This document shows positions 12,745 through 24,183 of a stretch of DNA of 64,000 bases, piece after piece. The translations under genes were made by a program, and so were the position numbers. This stretch comes from Cylicocyclus nassatus. Lineage: Eukaryota; Nematoda; Chromadorea; Rhabditida; Strongylidae. The stretch spans positions 33,125,128 to 33,189,127 of the forward strand of contig CATQJL010000001.1 of assembly GCA_958299035.1 (NCBI GenBank). The letters are read 5' to 3'. Each line of letters begins with the position of its first letter. Positions within the stretch are counted from its first letter, which is position 1. The notes beneath the pieces are model-generated. The model ran no database searches. It worked only from the letters and a program-made list of their open reading frames with translations, and was not told where the DNA came from.

Positions 12745-12965
12745 AAAGGGCAGCGCGTAGTTTACGCAATTTCGTCACCTCGTAATGCTCCCGACAAGAT
12801 GATCGGCCGCAATGTTACGAGTCCATTGCGTGCAGATCATCTTGCATTTTTGCGGTATATATTCTTGGTCAGTCATGCCAAAAAACTAGAACTATCACAA
12901 CCAAAACTCGTAACAATTGTCTTGTAGGGAGGATCGTGAGGCGATGAAATTGCATATGCGTATGC
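12745..12965. mobile_element. degraded Harbinger-like MITE in intron 5, copy 1
   Basis: Central sequence (ACAAGATGATCGGCCGCAAT, then TCATCTTGCATTTTTGCGG) aligns with the 22,313-22,540 relic and loosely with the intact elements at 738 and 53,483 (GATCAACTTGCATTTCGG). It sits in the same intron as the copy-2 relic. Confidence 0.5.
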
Positions 12966-13708
12966 CCGGCCAGTTTTTTGGTTAATAAGTAGAAAGCTAG
13001 ATTCTTTATGATAGGATGATTTCGATAATTGATAGATTTACCTCTTGTAATTAGACTGAGAATTAGCTGACCAGCAGCTCCAGCACCAGCACTATGACCC
13101 CATACGGTAATACGCGACTGATCCCCTCCAATGTACGCCGCGTTACCGTAGACAAACTGCAAGAGCAATGTGACAATGTAACTGATACGCAAAAAGTGCA
13201 GTATCACATCATGTCTACACAATAGCAATCTCATTCATTTTCTGGTCTTCATATTCACTTAATAATGAAACATAGCAGTTTTCTTCAAGAAGAAAACAAA
13301 AAAGAAGACCATACCTTCAGTGCTTCGGCTATGTCGAACAAGCCCGGATTGCCTAACACGCGCTCATCACCAGAAGAGAAAACCCCTAAAGATTTTTTGA
13401 GGGTCCCCTCTTTTTATTTGATAGGATACAAAAACAGATGTTCACAAGAAATTACTCGATTAATGATTGACATATGTTTATTCGGGGGACGAGTGGCGTA
13501 GTGGTATGACACAGGTTGGAGGTATGTTGGAGTTATATTAAAAGAGAAACTGCGCTTGAATCTTTCGCAGAGGCTCGCGCATGAGAACGCTGGTCTATCT
13601 CGCTAATGAGTGGCTTTTAAAGCTTGGCGTTGTCAGTTCTCCTCGCCATGTCATGACGATCAGAATGATATATAATGTTGCAGGGTTTTGTTGAGACCCC
13701 GCATAGAT

Positions 13709-13831
13709 CTACGACCAGAGCCAAATGCCCCGTCGGCTCTGGTCTGTCTCCGCTGCTCGTCTGCGTCTCCGCGCGCTGCGCGCTACCTCGCTACCCCAAA
13801 CGCGGGGCGCGGGGCATTTGGCTCTGGTACC
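13709..13831. repeat. GC-rich 120-bp inverted-repeat element (intron 3)
   Basis: Arms ACCAGAGCCAAATGCCCCG and its exact complement enclose a GC-rich core, within copy-1 intron 3. It is absent from the 539-bp intron 3 of copy 2. tRNA-like fragments flank it: an A-box-like TGGCGTAGTGG near 13,493 and a B-box-like TTTCGAATCC near 13,847. Confidence 0.6.
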
Positions 13832-14539
13832 CTTTTCTTCGCTGTTTCGAATCCAGTTTTAGCAAGCTATATATCATTTTGAAGCTCTTGATCTCTATTT
13901 TCACGCTGACAACGTCCCAGAACCACATTCTTTGATTTGATCGAGAAATCCAGCAAAAACCTTGTTTTTGAAAATCTCTTGTTTTTCTTCTAGTTTAACT
14001 CTTTTCACGCGGTTTTTTCGTGCATTCTGTAGATCTTGCTTCTGCTCATAATGCAGATAACCACCCAGCCCTTACTTCTTCGATTATGGTGGAATTTTTT
14101 GCGAAAAATCGTCAAAAGGGCGTTTTTCTTTACCTTGTTCTGTTTCAGTGCTTTCGCAGCGATTTTTTCCATCTTGGGCGATTGTTGCTCAGAACAATAA
14201 GCGCAACAATCTAGACAACGTCCCAGGAAACAGGAACGTCAATGCGGAGGTAAAAATTCAAAGGAACCATCAAAAATCAAAACCCCGTGTTGCGAATTGC
14301 TGGTCCTGGAGCGAAAACTTGCACCTTGAAAAGCCGCCAATTGAAAGGCTTCAAATCTTTTTGCAGCGTTTTTATCCGGTTTTCAGCCGTTTCTTTTGCT
14401 TTTTATATCCGTTTTACGTCATTTTCTCATCTCTGATCTTCTCTGGACAACCTTCACTATTTATGACGTCAGATGTTCAAACAACCTTCACTTTTTACGC
14501 CCTGTCTCTAGACTATCGAAGGTATGGGTATGAGGCGCC

Positions 14540-14900
14540 GCTATGATCAGATCGGACGCAGTTTCAATCCCCGCCCCCTGGGCCAACCAAGCCCTCTACC
14601 CTCCGAGTGCGGTAAACTGGTACCAGATTAATCTGGGAGGATAATAGCACTGTCTTGGTAACGGCTGGCAACCGCAAGTCGCTGTAATAGGCTCGTACGC
14701 ATACTGCCTCTTCGACTATGAAGTAGTGTGCGTTCGTCGCATGCCCGCAAGGGGTATTGAAGACGCCGAATCCTTTGTCCTTTATATGTTTATCCTACCT
14801 GGCAGATGTCCTAGCCTACAAAAAATTTAGTGAGTAGGTAGAAGTATTGAGGGCACCAAAACTTGTGTTACCACGTGGCGGACTGAGGGGGCGGGGGGGG
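14540..14900. other. GC-richer intron 3 segment, possible retroelement tail
   Basis: Sequence around 14,620-14,760 (TGGTAACGGCTGGC, TCGCTGTAATAGGC) resembles 3' tails of nematode non-LTR elements by general impression only; no reverse transcriptase frame is present. A 12-base poly-G tract follows at 14,893. Confidence 0.2.
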
Positions 14901-14924
14901 GGGGTTAAAAAACCACATAACTTA

Positions 14925-15755
14925 CAAGGGAAGTACTATCAATGGCCGTGGCCTTTTGATATGAGATGCATACCATCTGAAGCATCTTCGAACGCTGATT
15001 TCAAATCTGCTTTTCTTTCCTGCGGAGCGATCTTTGAAAAGAGTTATAGAAGCCTGAATATCCTGTTTTGGGGCTCCTTGAGTTTGAAGACGCTGCTACG
15101 TGCGTTGGTGGTACAGTAGTGTAATGGTTAATTGTTGGCATCAAAGGCGATAGGTCGAGTTCTAATCCGGTTTGATTGAACTTATTTGAAAGGTTTTGAA
15201 ATCATTTCAAACGCCAATCCAATATCATTCCCCTAGTAACTTAATGGGTACATGCGAGCATGAGAATTGCGCGGAGGTTTTTTTCATACGCTGTTCCTGT
15301 TGTGAGAAATGTCTATGTTTTGCTCACTTTGTAATTTCGCTTCACCTCTGTACATGAATTTCTTTTGCGGAAGAAACCAAATCTCAACAAACAAGAAGTT
15401 CTCTCAGAAAATTTTTCCTCAAGTCACATTTGCCAAGGGCATTACAGTAAGTGGCTACAGATGAATTACAGTGGTTTTTGAACTTACATTCATAGTGAAA
15501 AAATGGTTCGCTCTGCACCGGATTCGAACCATCGGCTTTCGCCTTCAACGCCAACATCTAACCATTACACCACAGCACCACCACGGCACACAGCGCTCTC
15601 TAACTCGAGGATCGCCCCCAAAATAGGATATTGCTTCTATAACTCTCTTCAGAAGGCGCTCCGCAGAAAAGGAAAGCAGATTTAGAATCAGCGTTCGAAG
15701 CTATCAGACGACATGCATCTCATATCAAAAGGCCACGGTCATTGAAATGTATCGG
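14925..15755. mobile_element. foldback element A with tRNA-like arms (intron 3)
   Basis: Inverted arms at about 14,925-15,175 and 15,505-15,755. Reading inward, each arm has an outer domain (CCGTGGCCTTTTGATATGAG, then CTTCGAACGCTGATT, then AGAGTTATAGAAGC) and an inner tRNA-like module. In the right arm (minus strand) the module has a perfect B box GGTTCGAATCC and an A box TGGTGTAATGG; in the left arm these are TAGTGTAATGG and a degraded B box. Related elements: 21,263-21,966 and 51,809-52,250. Confidence 0.75.
15508..15592 (-). pseudogene. tRNA-like module (SINE/tRNA-derived)
   Basis: Internal pol III boxes TGGTGTAATGG and GGTTCGAATCC are 31 bases apart, correct for a tRNA. The acceptor, D and T stems do not pair properly, so this is tRNA-derived, not a functional tRNA. 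Another A-box-like stretch (GCAGTGGTAGAATGCT) is at about 15,872. Confidence 0.55.
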
Positions 15756-16937
15756 TGGTTCGATGGCTTTATAGTAGCCTGAGGCGATATAGCGCCTTTT
15801 GGAGTGTGTTATACGGAACACATAGCTAATAAACTTTGTGAGTCAGACGACATGCACGTATCAGTGCAGTGGTAGAATGCTGAGTATGATAGGCGTGTCA
15901 AAGTAACATCACAAACATCTGGGCAATAGCATACCCATATCACAGCAGGTCATGCTTATGGCATGACCTTTACGGTGCTCGGGAAGTAATGATAGGTTGC
16001 AAGGAAGGTGCCGACAAAGTCGGCATAGAAAGTACCTTCCTTGTTAGTAAATTCTTAAAAGCAGCTACATTCACTGGGGAATTGCACAACTGACTAGTTC
16101 CCATTTGTAGATGATTGAAATCATTTTGTAATTTTAAATTGGCTTGTGAAAATTCTCTGGATAGTGGCTTGTGTTCAGCCTTTTCTGAAACTTTGAGGTC
16201 ATATGTCGTTGAAATTGTGGAAGAAATTCAAAATTTTCTCTAAGTGTTTGCACAGCCATGCATATCTTTACTTACGGAATTCCGTTAGTTTAATCTACAC
16301 TCACCACTTTCAAGCAAAGACCCGCTAAAAAGAAGTTTATATAGACTTACCGTAGACTCCCAAGCGATACTGCATGGTCACAACGATTATATCACCGGCA
16401 CGTAGATGTCGGCAAAACTTTTATATCCGGCATCAAGTGCTGATCCGATGTTAAAACCTCCACCATGAATCCAGAAAAGAATAGGATAACCAGACAATGG
16501 GGGCTAAAGCTTTTCTTTGTCTTTTCAAACAAGTTATCTGTACATTGCACCTTTTTCTTCGGTCGAACAATATTGAGTGTGAGACATTCCTCGCTGGCCT
16601 GCGCCCCGAAAGGCACAGCTTCTCTTACGATCGGGTGGCAAACCGGGCCAAATTTTGTGCCATCACGTATTTCGGTCCAATCTTTTGGAATTCTAGGCTT
16701 CTGAATACCATGGACATTTGATATAGTGATTGTGGTGGTAACCGACAAGAGGGGCTTACTCGGAATCTGAGATTTTCCAGTGTAGGTTCGGAGTACGGTA
16801 TGTTGAGGAAAATTCCGGCAATATCGCCTTCTGCAGTTTTATACGCAAATCCTTTCACTTTCCCTACATCTAGAGTGACGATTTGAGCATAAGATTCCCA
16901 AAAAATAAAGGCACTCAAACTAATAGGAATAATCATC

Positions 16938-16943
16938 CTAAAA
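16938..16943 (-). promoter_or_regulatory. probable spliced-leader acceptor, copy 1
   Basis: TTTTAG immediately precedes G-ATG of copy 1 on the minus strand. The paralogue has TTTCAG at the same place. No coding exon is found upstream, so trans-splicing is the simplest reading. Confidence 0.6.
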
Positions 16944-16999
16944 TCACTGAATTATCAAGTTGGCTAATAACAACTTTGTTATGGAATGCATACACGAAA

Positions 17000-18691
17000 C
17001 CCAAAAAGAATTTGAGCTACTATGTATATAGAGAAAAAAATTTGTGTGGAGGCCTACAAACTTCACCACGAATAACAAGAATGAATTTCTTTCTCAACGG
17101 ACGTCCTTTACCTGCCAGCTTTCTGGACCCCTTTTTTTCCCTTTTCAAATCTTCTTTATAATCCCTTTTTTGACTTTCAAAATTCGTTTTCGCCTATGGC
17201 GAGCGCAAAGACGAGTGAGTTTTGATGGGTAGAGGACAGATCACCCAAGGGATGGGGGGGGGGGGAAGGGGTCGATTGAACATCTGCAACAAATGCGCAC
17301 TTCTCTCCATCACACATGGTGGTATCTGGCAGCCCGCAGGGGTGCAGCCTATTGGCGACCTCTTGCACTCTATCCACGTGGCAACCGCAATGATCATTAT
17401 GATCTACAATTTGAGAACTTCAATATTCAAAAATGTAAAAATTTTATGTCGTTTAGGCGCGATACATTATTTGATCGACCTAGATCTCTTAACCTTAACC
17501 ATCTGTAACCATGCAAGTGAATCAAAAAACAAAATTGTAGATTTCGTAACAATTTTACACTTTATATCTAATTTCAGTCTCTTTTTCATTGTAAATTCCC
17601 TTGAGAATTAGGAGAAGACAGGTGTTTTCACGTCCTATACTTCTTTCTTAAAAAATCATTTCTGCGAAATACTCTTCCAAATTGTACCAGGAGTCCTACA
17701 GAAATCTTTTAACACTTCAATAAGCCAACAAATACGACCAGAATTCTTTATCAACCAAAATAGTAGATATCTCTTTGACGTCAAGTTGCAATTCTACGCA
17801 AAAATGCAAGAGATAAGCCAAGCGCTGAATCAGAAAGCGTTACTTCTATGTCCCGCCTTTGCGAGAAGGTAAGAGAGGGGGGGGGGAAGAGAAAAGGAAG
17901 GGAGGAGAAGGATACAAGATCATACATGGGATTCGATTTTTGAAAAATCTATGATGCTCATGATAAGGAGCTTCTGAAAAAGTCGGATTTTTCTGACGAG
18001 CTGGCGTTTTTCCTTTTTTTTTTCTTCGCCTTCGTCAACCATTATGATGTAAAGACATTTGGCTTATTGATTCAAAATTTGACTCAGTGAGCTTTAAAGT
18101 GACATATAATCAAATAATAATGCAGAACCTTGCGCTCTCAGGAAGTGCTTGAATGAAATTCCTTGTTGTGCGACAACGATAGAAGCGGACCAAAAAAACG
18201 CAAAAAGTTCAAAAAGTTAATTTTGGCCCTAAAACTGCTATAACGTTTATTTAAACTCAAATACAATCTTTCAATTTTACGTTTTTTGCTGCCAACTTAT
18301 ATATGCGTGAATTTTGAATAGAGGCATTTTGCGCTGAGTGAGAAAAACTTGGAATGTATTTTTTTTCTTAGCTACCGCGTTGTAGGCTGGAAGAAACATA
18401 TCATCATGAAAATTAATTAGTGATGGCGGTCACTGTGCAAATGAAAAAGGGAAAAACTATGTACAAATTTCTACGCCAATACATCTTCATAATGAAAACA
18501 TGGAGTTAAGTTTGCCAGAAAAAAAAACTTTTTCCAAAATCGTAATCTAAACTGAGAAAACGTCAAGGCAGAGAAGCCGAATCTATGTATCTTGAGGTAA
18601 GCCTTTCTACTTGAAACAACGAGCAAAAATGTCCGCCAGCAGTTCCTTTTTCAAAGCGCTGATAAGCCCTTATCAGAAATGTCCAAATAGA
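17000..18691. other. 5' flank of esterase copy 1
   Basis: Homologous in part to 24,190-25,440 upstream of copy 2 (for example TTCAAAATT...CTTTCGGCC-like and CAGCAGTTCCTTTTTCAAA), so it probably contains the shared promoter. Poly-G tracts at 17,254 and 17,877 are local additions. No exon seen. Confidence 0.5.
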
Positions 18692-18930
18692 TCTTATATA
18701 TAAAGCTGAATGTCTGTTTGTATGTATGTCTGTATGTATGTCTGTATGTATGTCTGTATGTACGTATGTTCCGAATAGAAAATTCCATTTCTGAACCGAT
18801 CGGGACCAAACTTAGCACACATACACTTCGGGCCCCGGCGGGTGTCATAGGTGTGCCAAGTTGGTCCCGATCGGTTCAGAAATGGAATTTTCTATTCAGT
18901 ACATACGGCGGAGCCGGGTAAGCCAGCTAG
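18692..18930 (+). mobile_element. non-autonomous Helitron H1 (239 bp)
   Basis: Begins TCTTATATATAAAGCTGAAT after an A and ends with hairpin CGGCGGAGCCG followed by CTAG before a T, the classic Helitron signature (5' TC, 3' hairpin plus CTRR, A/T insertion, no target duplication). It has a GTCTGTATGTAT microsatellite near its 5' end and sub-terminal inverted repeats around GGGACCAA. The matching empty site is at 25,442/25,443 in the duplicated unit B. Confidence 0.9.
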
Positions 18931-19677
18931 TTGTAAATATAGATTTCAAAGGATGATGACGAATAGGAGAAAAAAGTAAATAATGGAATGTGGACAGGGC
19001 TCTATTTATAAGGAAGCAATTTGCATTTGTGAGCGAAACTAATATTAAAATTAATTATTAATATTGATAATTAATACAAATAATAATTATTATTAATAAA
19101 TTATTATTAATATTAAATTAATATTCATGTCCTTCTTTTCTGCTTTTTGAAAGATGAGGGAGGGCGGATCTGCGCTTGCGAGCAGCTGGCAGCTAGCGCT
19201 TGGTAGGGTTACCCATTTCATAAAGTTGCCCATAAATAGTGCTGCGGAATGCTGTGTTCTGCTGCTTATTGTTTCAACCATAAGAAGCTGGAGAGAACTT
19301 AAGGACTTTTACATAAACAAATGGTGTAAGAAGCTTTATACATCTGATTTGCTGCTAAACACATAAGTTATGAAAACATTGAACAAGGAAGAATAATGCA
19401 GATTCCAAAAAGTGTACAGTAGATAGGCCTTTTAACCGCTCTCCAGCAGTCTAGAATCATTGTTTGTGATTTAATCAATGGCGTCAATGTAGTGATTCCT
19501 CTAGCAATCACAACTCATCCTTAAACCTTTTGTTATTCCTTGAGGGCATTAGTTCGACAAGATCAAAACTGTGATTGCGGAGTTTGTGCCAGAAGTCGAT
19601 GGTCTCTGAAGAATATCAATTCACTGTGTAGTTCTGTAGTTGTAATTCTTTAATGGTTTTCGCCTTTTTCTTTTTAC

Positions 19678-22600
19678 TCAAAATATTAAGCTTATCGACA
19701 GCTCTAGGAAAAAGCAGCTGACTTAAAGATTCATCATATCAACAGTTCAAGGAAAAAGTAAAGTAGAAGAAAGTAGAAGAAAGTATGGAAAGTAGAAGTC
19801 AGTGGAGCTCATTTTTAATTTGACGATACCTCCCTACACATGTGGTTGTTGGTCCCAAAAAACATAAGCCAATATTCACACATGATACGGTCTTAGTAAA
19901 AAGAATTTCGACAAAAGCATACCGTTGTTCAAGCCCTGCTTCATTTCAGAATGCGGAGCAATTCTCAGGTATTCAAGCTTGGCTCCCTTTCCGGTATCAT
20001 GCCAAATTTCATGCTGATTTACTGCAACCCTGCATAAATGCTCTTGATGTTATTAGATAACGACTAGATTTGGGGGCTTACCCACTCTTGACGAACTCAA
20101 TTATAGATTGTTGGAAAATATCCGCGATTCTCTGTTCATTTTCATCAAATGTAAAATCACCCAGCATATGCATTCCGTTTATATATGGAAACTCGCTTGC
20201 ATGTGCTGCACCTGTAAGGAGTTTTTCATAACTGAGCCACTAAACCAGTATGAGGAGACATGATGTTTACCTAGCATAGAAATTCATTCCTAATTAGGTT
20301 TTCAGAGTGAATTCTCTAGTTGTAAAGCAAGCACCAACCTCTCAATCTTTTTGGCACTCTATCATTCCAAATGGCATCATTATAATGATCTAAAAAGTAG
20401 GCGTAAATCGTCCAACCGGCTTTTCGACGACTCAAAATTCCGTCAACAATCGGTACATTGAAAATAGCGTCGCTGATAAACTGAAAGTGCAAGTGATAAA
20501 GTGAAAGGCAAGTGTGATAAAAAAGATGGAAATAATCAGCGAAACATACTTGCGTATATCGGTCTATATAAAACTCGTAATTTTTCTCTTCTCCTTTGTC
20601 CACATAGTATGACACGAGATTGTCAATGATATTTTGTGCATCGCTTCCAGTATAAACTAATTCTACGTATTTCTGGAACCATTAATAATGATTTACATTG
20701 TCTTCCACATTTTCAGACAGATTACCTTAATTGTACTGACTAACTTCTCTCTGGTCCATTCCGGATAATTCGAAGGGTTGATGCCGAATTTATGAAGGAA
20801 TGGGGCTACCCCCATGATGGCTCAAGAGGTCACTTTATTGCTTGTTTATGAAATAAATAAAAGACACTGACTAAATAGTGCAGCTTCCTTGTTTGTAAAA
20901 CCAATAATAGATTTTTTCCGAGGTGCCAATAATATTAAATCATCTGGATGGTAAAGAAATACTTTGTCAATTACCGGGCCCCACTTGATATTTGACAATC
21001 CTTCCGTCGTTGAACCATAAAAAAAATAATTAAAATAATTTTGACTGTCATTTGTGTTTATTATTGTTTTGGAAATCCACAAGGTTGCTCATTCTTGCAT
21101 CTAAAAAATTCTAAAATATATGTCCACCATTACTGAAAGCGGATATACACCGTCAACAGACTTCGCCTTCGCGGACAACTGCTACAAACTGTAACGTATA
21201 AAGGCGCACGATTTGTGTCAGAGCAGAAGGAGGTGACGTTATCTTTCGGGTTTTTGTCATTAACAAGGGAACGATACGATACTCAGTGTCCGTGGCCTTT
21301 CAAGTGATTTATACCATTACACTCGTCTTCGAACGCTAATTCCGAATCTGCCCTGCGTTTCTGCTAATCGTTTCTCTGAAAGAAGTTATCGGGGGATTTC
21401 GTGCCAAGTTAGGCTGCTCAAGGGAAATATGGTCACTGGAACGGCCTCTACTGCGGCCACCTTCTGGTTCAGTGATTAGTGCGATAGCCTTATAAGTTGA
21501 TGCAGGTATAAGTTCAAATCCTTTTGTGTTTTTACTTTTGCGTGGCCTCAAATAAGCTTATTCGAGAAAATTTACTTGAACTATGATCATTGGATACAAT
21601 TTAGAGCAAATAGTAATCATTTTTTCCAAATTTCCACATTTTTTGAAGAGTAAGGGAGTTCACTTAGCTCGATGATGCGAAAGAAGGTTAATTGAGACAA
21701 TGCAAAACTGAGAAACACAAAACAATTCGAACCCGCACCTGCATTTCCTGGGGCTAACGCACTAACCTCTACACCACATTGCACCTTTAGTGCTGGCGCC
21801 GACCCTGTTTCACTAGGCAACCAGAAGCCGCGCGATCTATTATAACATCTTTGAAGCGATTAGCAGACACAAAAGTCAGGTTCGGAATCAGTGTTCCAAA
21901 ACGAGTGTAATGGTATACATCTCATCTCAAAAGGCCACGGACACCGAGTACCGTTTCCTTGTAAGATCTATCAGTTTTAGCCGCTTACCAGTTTCTCAAC
22001 AGCATCATAGATTTCGTCCGGAGATTTCTTTCTCAAGCATCCTCTGATATTTCTGTCACATTCAAACAGCTGAAATTGCCATTTTTAGCGAACACGGTTT
22101 TTGAGACTAAAATTGAATCAAATATAAAAAAAATCACCTTAGCCAATTCCATCGAGTTCTTCACAACATTAGCACCGAGAGCCCAAGATGCCCATGGTGA
22201 TCCGGACATTTCGATTGATTGATTTACCATATCTGTACAAAATTAAGTCAAAAGATAACCACACAAATGCATTTATAACTTTTATGTAGGTCCTTTTCGA
22301 CTAAAAGGCCGGGCTCACACTCCGCGATTTTAACGCACCGCGATTCTCCTGACAGGGCAACTGTTACAATTCCATTGCACGCCGATCATCTTGCATTTTG
22401 CTTGTGATAGATACTCGCGAATAGTCGAGTCGAAAAAACATCACAAAATGCAGGATGACGGCATGATGATCCGTACCAGTTGCCTTGTCAGAAGAATCCC
22501 GAGGCGATAAACGCGCGCGTGAGTCGAGAGCTAGATTATTGATTGATAGGAAGATTTCGATGTTAAATAAACTTACCTCTCGTAATTGGACTGAGAATTA

Positions 22601-24176
22601 GCTGACCAGCAGCACCAGCACCAGCACTATGACCCCAGACGGTAATACGCGACTGATCCCCACCAATGTACGCCGCGTTACCGTAGACAAACTGTAAAAG
22701 CATGACTAACTATAAGTTATCAATTGTCATCTACACCCTTATTCCTTTGTTTGAGGAATCCAAATTTATCTGCAAAAATGCAGTGATGCGACTAAGTTTT
22801 CACAATTTCAGCTATCATATAAGGTCACTTTACGCAAAACTATTTAGGTCAAAAAATCGAATATAAAAGTTTTGTTAGAAAAACCAGAGCTTTCCTGTAA
22901 AACCAGTATCTTCTACATCAACAGTCAAAAGGGAAAGTAAAATATGGCATTTTACGGCAAAAAAAGAATAGAACACGATACCTTGAGTGCCTCAGCTATG
23001 TCGAATAAGCCCAGATTTCCTAACACGCGCTCATCACCAGAAGAGAAGAATCCTAAAGTACTTTTCGAGACTTTTTCACCTGATAGGATACCAGGAAACA
23101 TAATTATCTTTGAAGCATTCATGTCACATAAATTTTTTAAACATTGATTCACTGGCAATTGTTCTATCCTACAAAGTTTCTAAAATCCCTGATAAATAGA
23201 TAAAAATATTTGATTAAGGCTTGCCTTCCCACCATTGGCGGACTAAGGAGGGGGGGGGGGAAGGTGGTGCGATGAGGGGAATTATTGAAAGTAGCTTACA
23301 GCACATACAAGATTGTACAACTGACTTGTACTCACTGGTGAATAAAAATCACTTTTTTGTTCTAATTCTAGTTGTGAAAAAATTTTCGAGGTCTTGTGGC
23401 TGCCCCACTTTTTCTGAAATCTTTGAAATTCCAGGTCTGCTGACATTTTGCAGAACATCCCAAGATTTCTTCCGAAAAATCTGAACAACCACGCACATCT
23501 TTTCCCATAAAATCTCTTTCCCTTTCTCTACAGCTACTCACCGCTATGAAACAATACAGATTTATTAAAAAGATATATGAATTGATCTTACCGTAGACTC
23601 CCAGGCGATACTGTATGGTCACAACGATTATATCACCGGGCACGTAGATGTCGGCAAGACTTTTATATCCGACTTCAAATGCTGATCCGACGCTATAACC
23701 TCCACCATGGATCCAGAAGAGTATAGGATAACCAGACATTGGAGGCTAAAATTTTATTTCACTTTCTAAACAAGTTATCTACAACGGTTGCCTTCTTCTT
23801 CGGACGAATAATATTAAGTGTGAGACAATCTTCGCTGGCCTGCGCGCCAGATGGCACAGCTTCTCTCACAATCGGATGACAAACCGGGCCAAATTTTGTG
23901 CCATCACGGATTTCGGTCCAATCTTTTGGAATTCTAGGCTTCTGAATAACAAGGATAAAAATATAGCTGTTTCACTGATATTTAACAGGAAAAACTTACT
24001 CGGAATCTGAGGTTCTCCAAAGGAGGCTCTGAATACGGAATATTGAGGAAAACTTCGGCAATATCGCCTTTTGCAGTTTTATACTCAAATCCTTTCACCT
24101 TTCCTACATCCAGGGTGATGACTTGAGCATATGAATCCGAAAGAGCAAAGACACTCAAAACAATAGGAATAATCAT
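19678..24176 (-). CDS. type-B carboxylesterase, secreted, copy 2 (intact)
   Basis: Hydrolyses carboxylic esters; predicted secreted or lumenal. Exons from the 5' end: 24000-24176, about 23786-23941, 23592-23745, 22982-23052, 22577-22691, 22138-22232, 21989-22069, about 20872-21016, 20726-20820, 20550-20672, 20339-20480, 20082-20211, 19923-20029, 19678-19703; about 545 residues, the usual family length. A signal peptide ends near DSYA. Family landmarks in order: C...SEDCLTLN, HGGGY oxyanion hole, QYRLGVYGFF, nucleophile GHSAG (H in place of the common E), C...GCLRKKSPDE, acid TNKE, histidine AAHASEFPY. All phases match. The start is the ATG after TTTCAG (24,178-24,183); an ATG four codons upstream would lie in the outron. 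Uncertain points are the exon 2 donor (two choices 3 bp apart), the exon 8 acceptor (no AG) and the last 26-bp exon. Confidence 0.9.
21263..21966. mobile_element. foldback element B with tRNA-like arms (intron 7)
   Basis: Ends ACAAGGGAACGATAC and complement; arms share GTGTCCGTGGCC, TATACCATTACACTCG and GAAAGAAGTTAT with element A. Each inner arm has a tRNA-like module: left, AGTTCAAATCC B box near 21,510; right (minus strand), A box TGGTGTAGAGG and B box GGGTTCGAATT at 21,725-21,780. It sits in esterase copy-2 intron 7 and is absent from copy 1, whose intron is 190 bp. Confidence 0.75.
22313..22540. mobile_element. degraded Harbinger-like MITE in intron 5, copy 2
   Basis: Contains GCAACTGTTACAATTCCATT and GCCGATCATCTTGCATTTTG, matching the core of the elements at 738 and 53,483. 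It occupies the same intron as the relic at 12,745-12,965, so the insertion predates the duplication. Confidence 0.6.
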
Positions 24177-24177
24177 C

Positions 24178-24183
24178 CTGAAA
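24178..24183 (-). promoter_or_regulatory. probable spliced-leader acceptor, copy 2
   Basis: TTTCAG directly before G-ATG. A perfect nematode 3' splice site at the start codon in both copies supports trans-splicing and fixes the start. Confidence 0.65.

Larger units (their letters stand above)
6707..16936 (-). pseudogene. type-B carboxylesterase, copy 1, frameshifted
   Basis: Secreted alpha/beta-hydrolase of the carboxylesterase/cholinesterase family, minus strand. Exons from the 5' end: 16760-16936, 16551-16700, 16351-16503, 13315-13385, 13042-13156, 12583-12677, 12428-12508, about 12094-12237, 11945-12039, 11775-11897, 11582-11723, 7022-7151, 6862-6968, 6707-6729. Phases agree throughout except two exons. 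The N-terminus is a signal peptide likely cleaved after SYA. Visible are the first Cys loop (C...SEECLTLN), oxyanion HGGGF, nucleophile GHSAG, second Cys loop (C...GCLRKK), acid TNKE and histidine AAHASE. Exon 3 lacks one base relative to copy 2 and stops at 16,387-16,389; exon 8 lacks another near 12,195. The other exons stay open and conserved, so the gene is either a young pseudogene or carries assembly errors. The start ATG directly follows TTTTAG|G. Confidence 0.85.
6320..19045. repeat. segmental duplication unit A
   Basis: Unit A matches unit B (19,125-25,555) head to tail: the 3' flanks align (GATGAGGG...GATCTGCGCTTGCGAGC at 6,340 and 19,153), all 14 esterase exons align in order, and the 5' flanks align up to about 19,030 and 25,550. 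Unit A is about twice as long because introns 3 and 11 and the upstream flank carry transposons absent from unit B. Confidence 0.85.
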
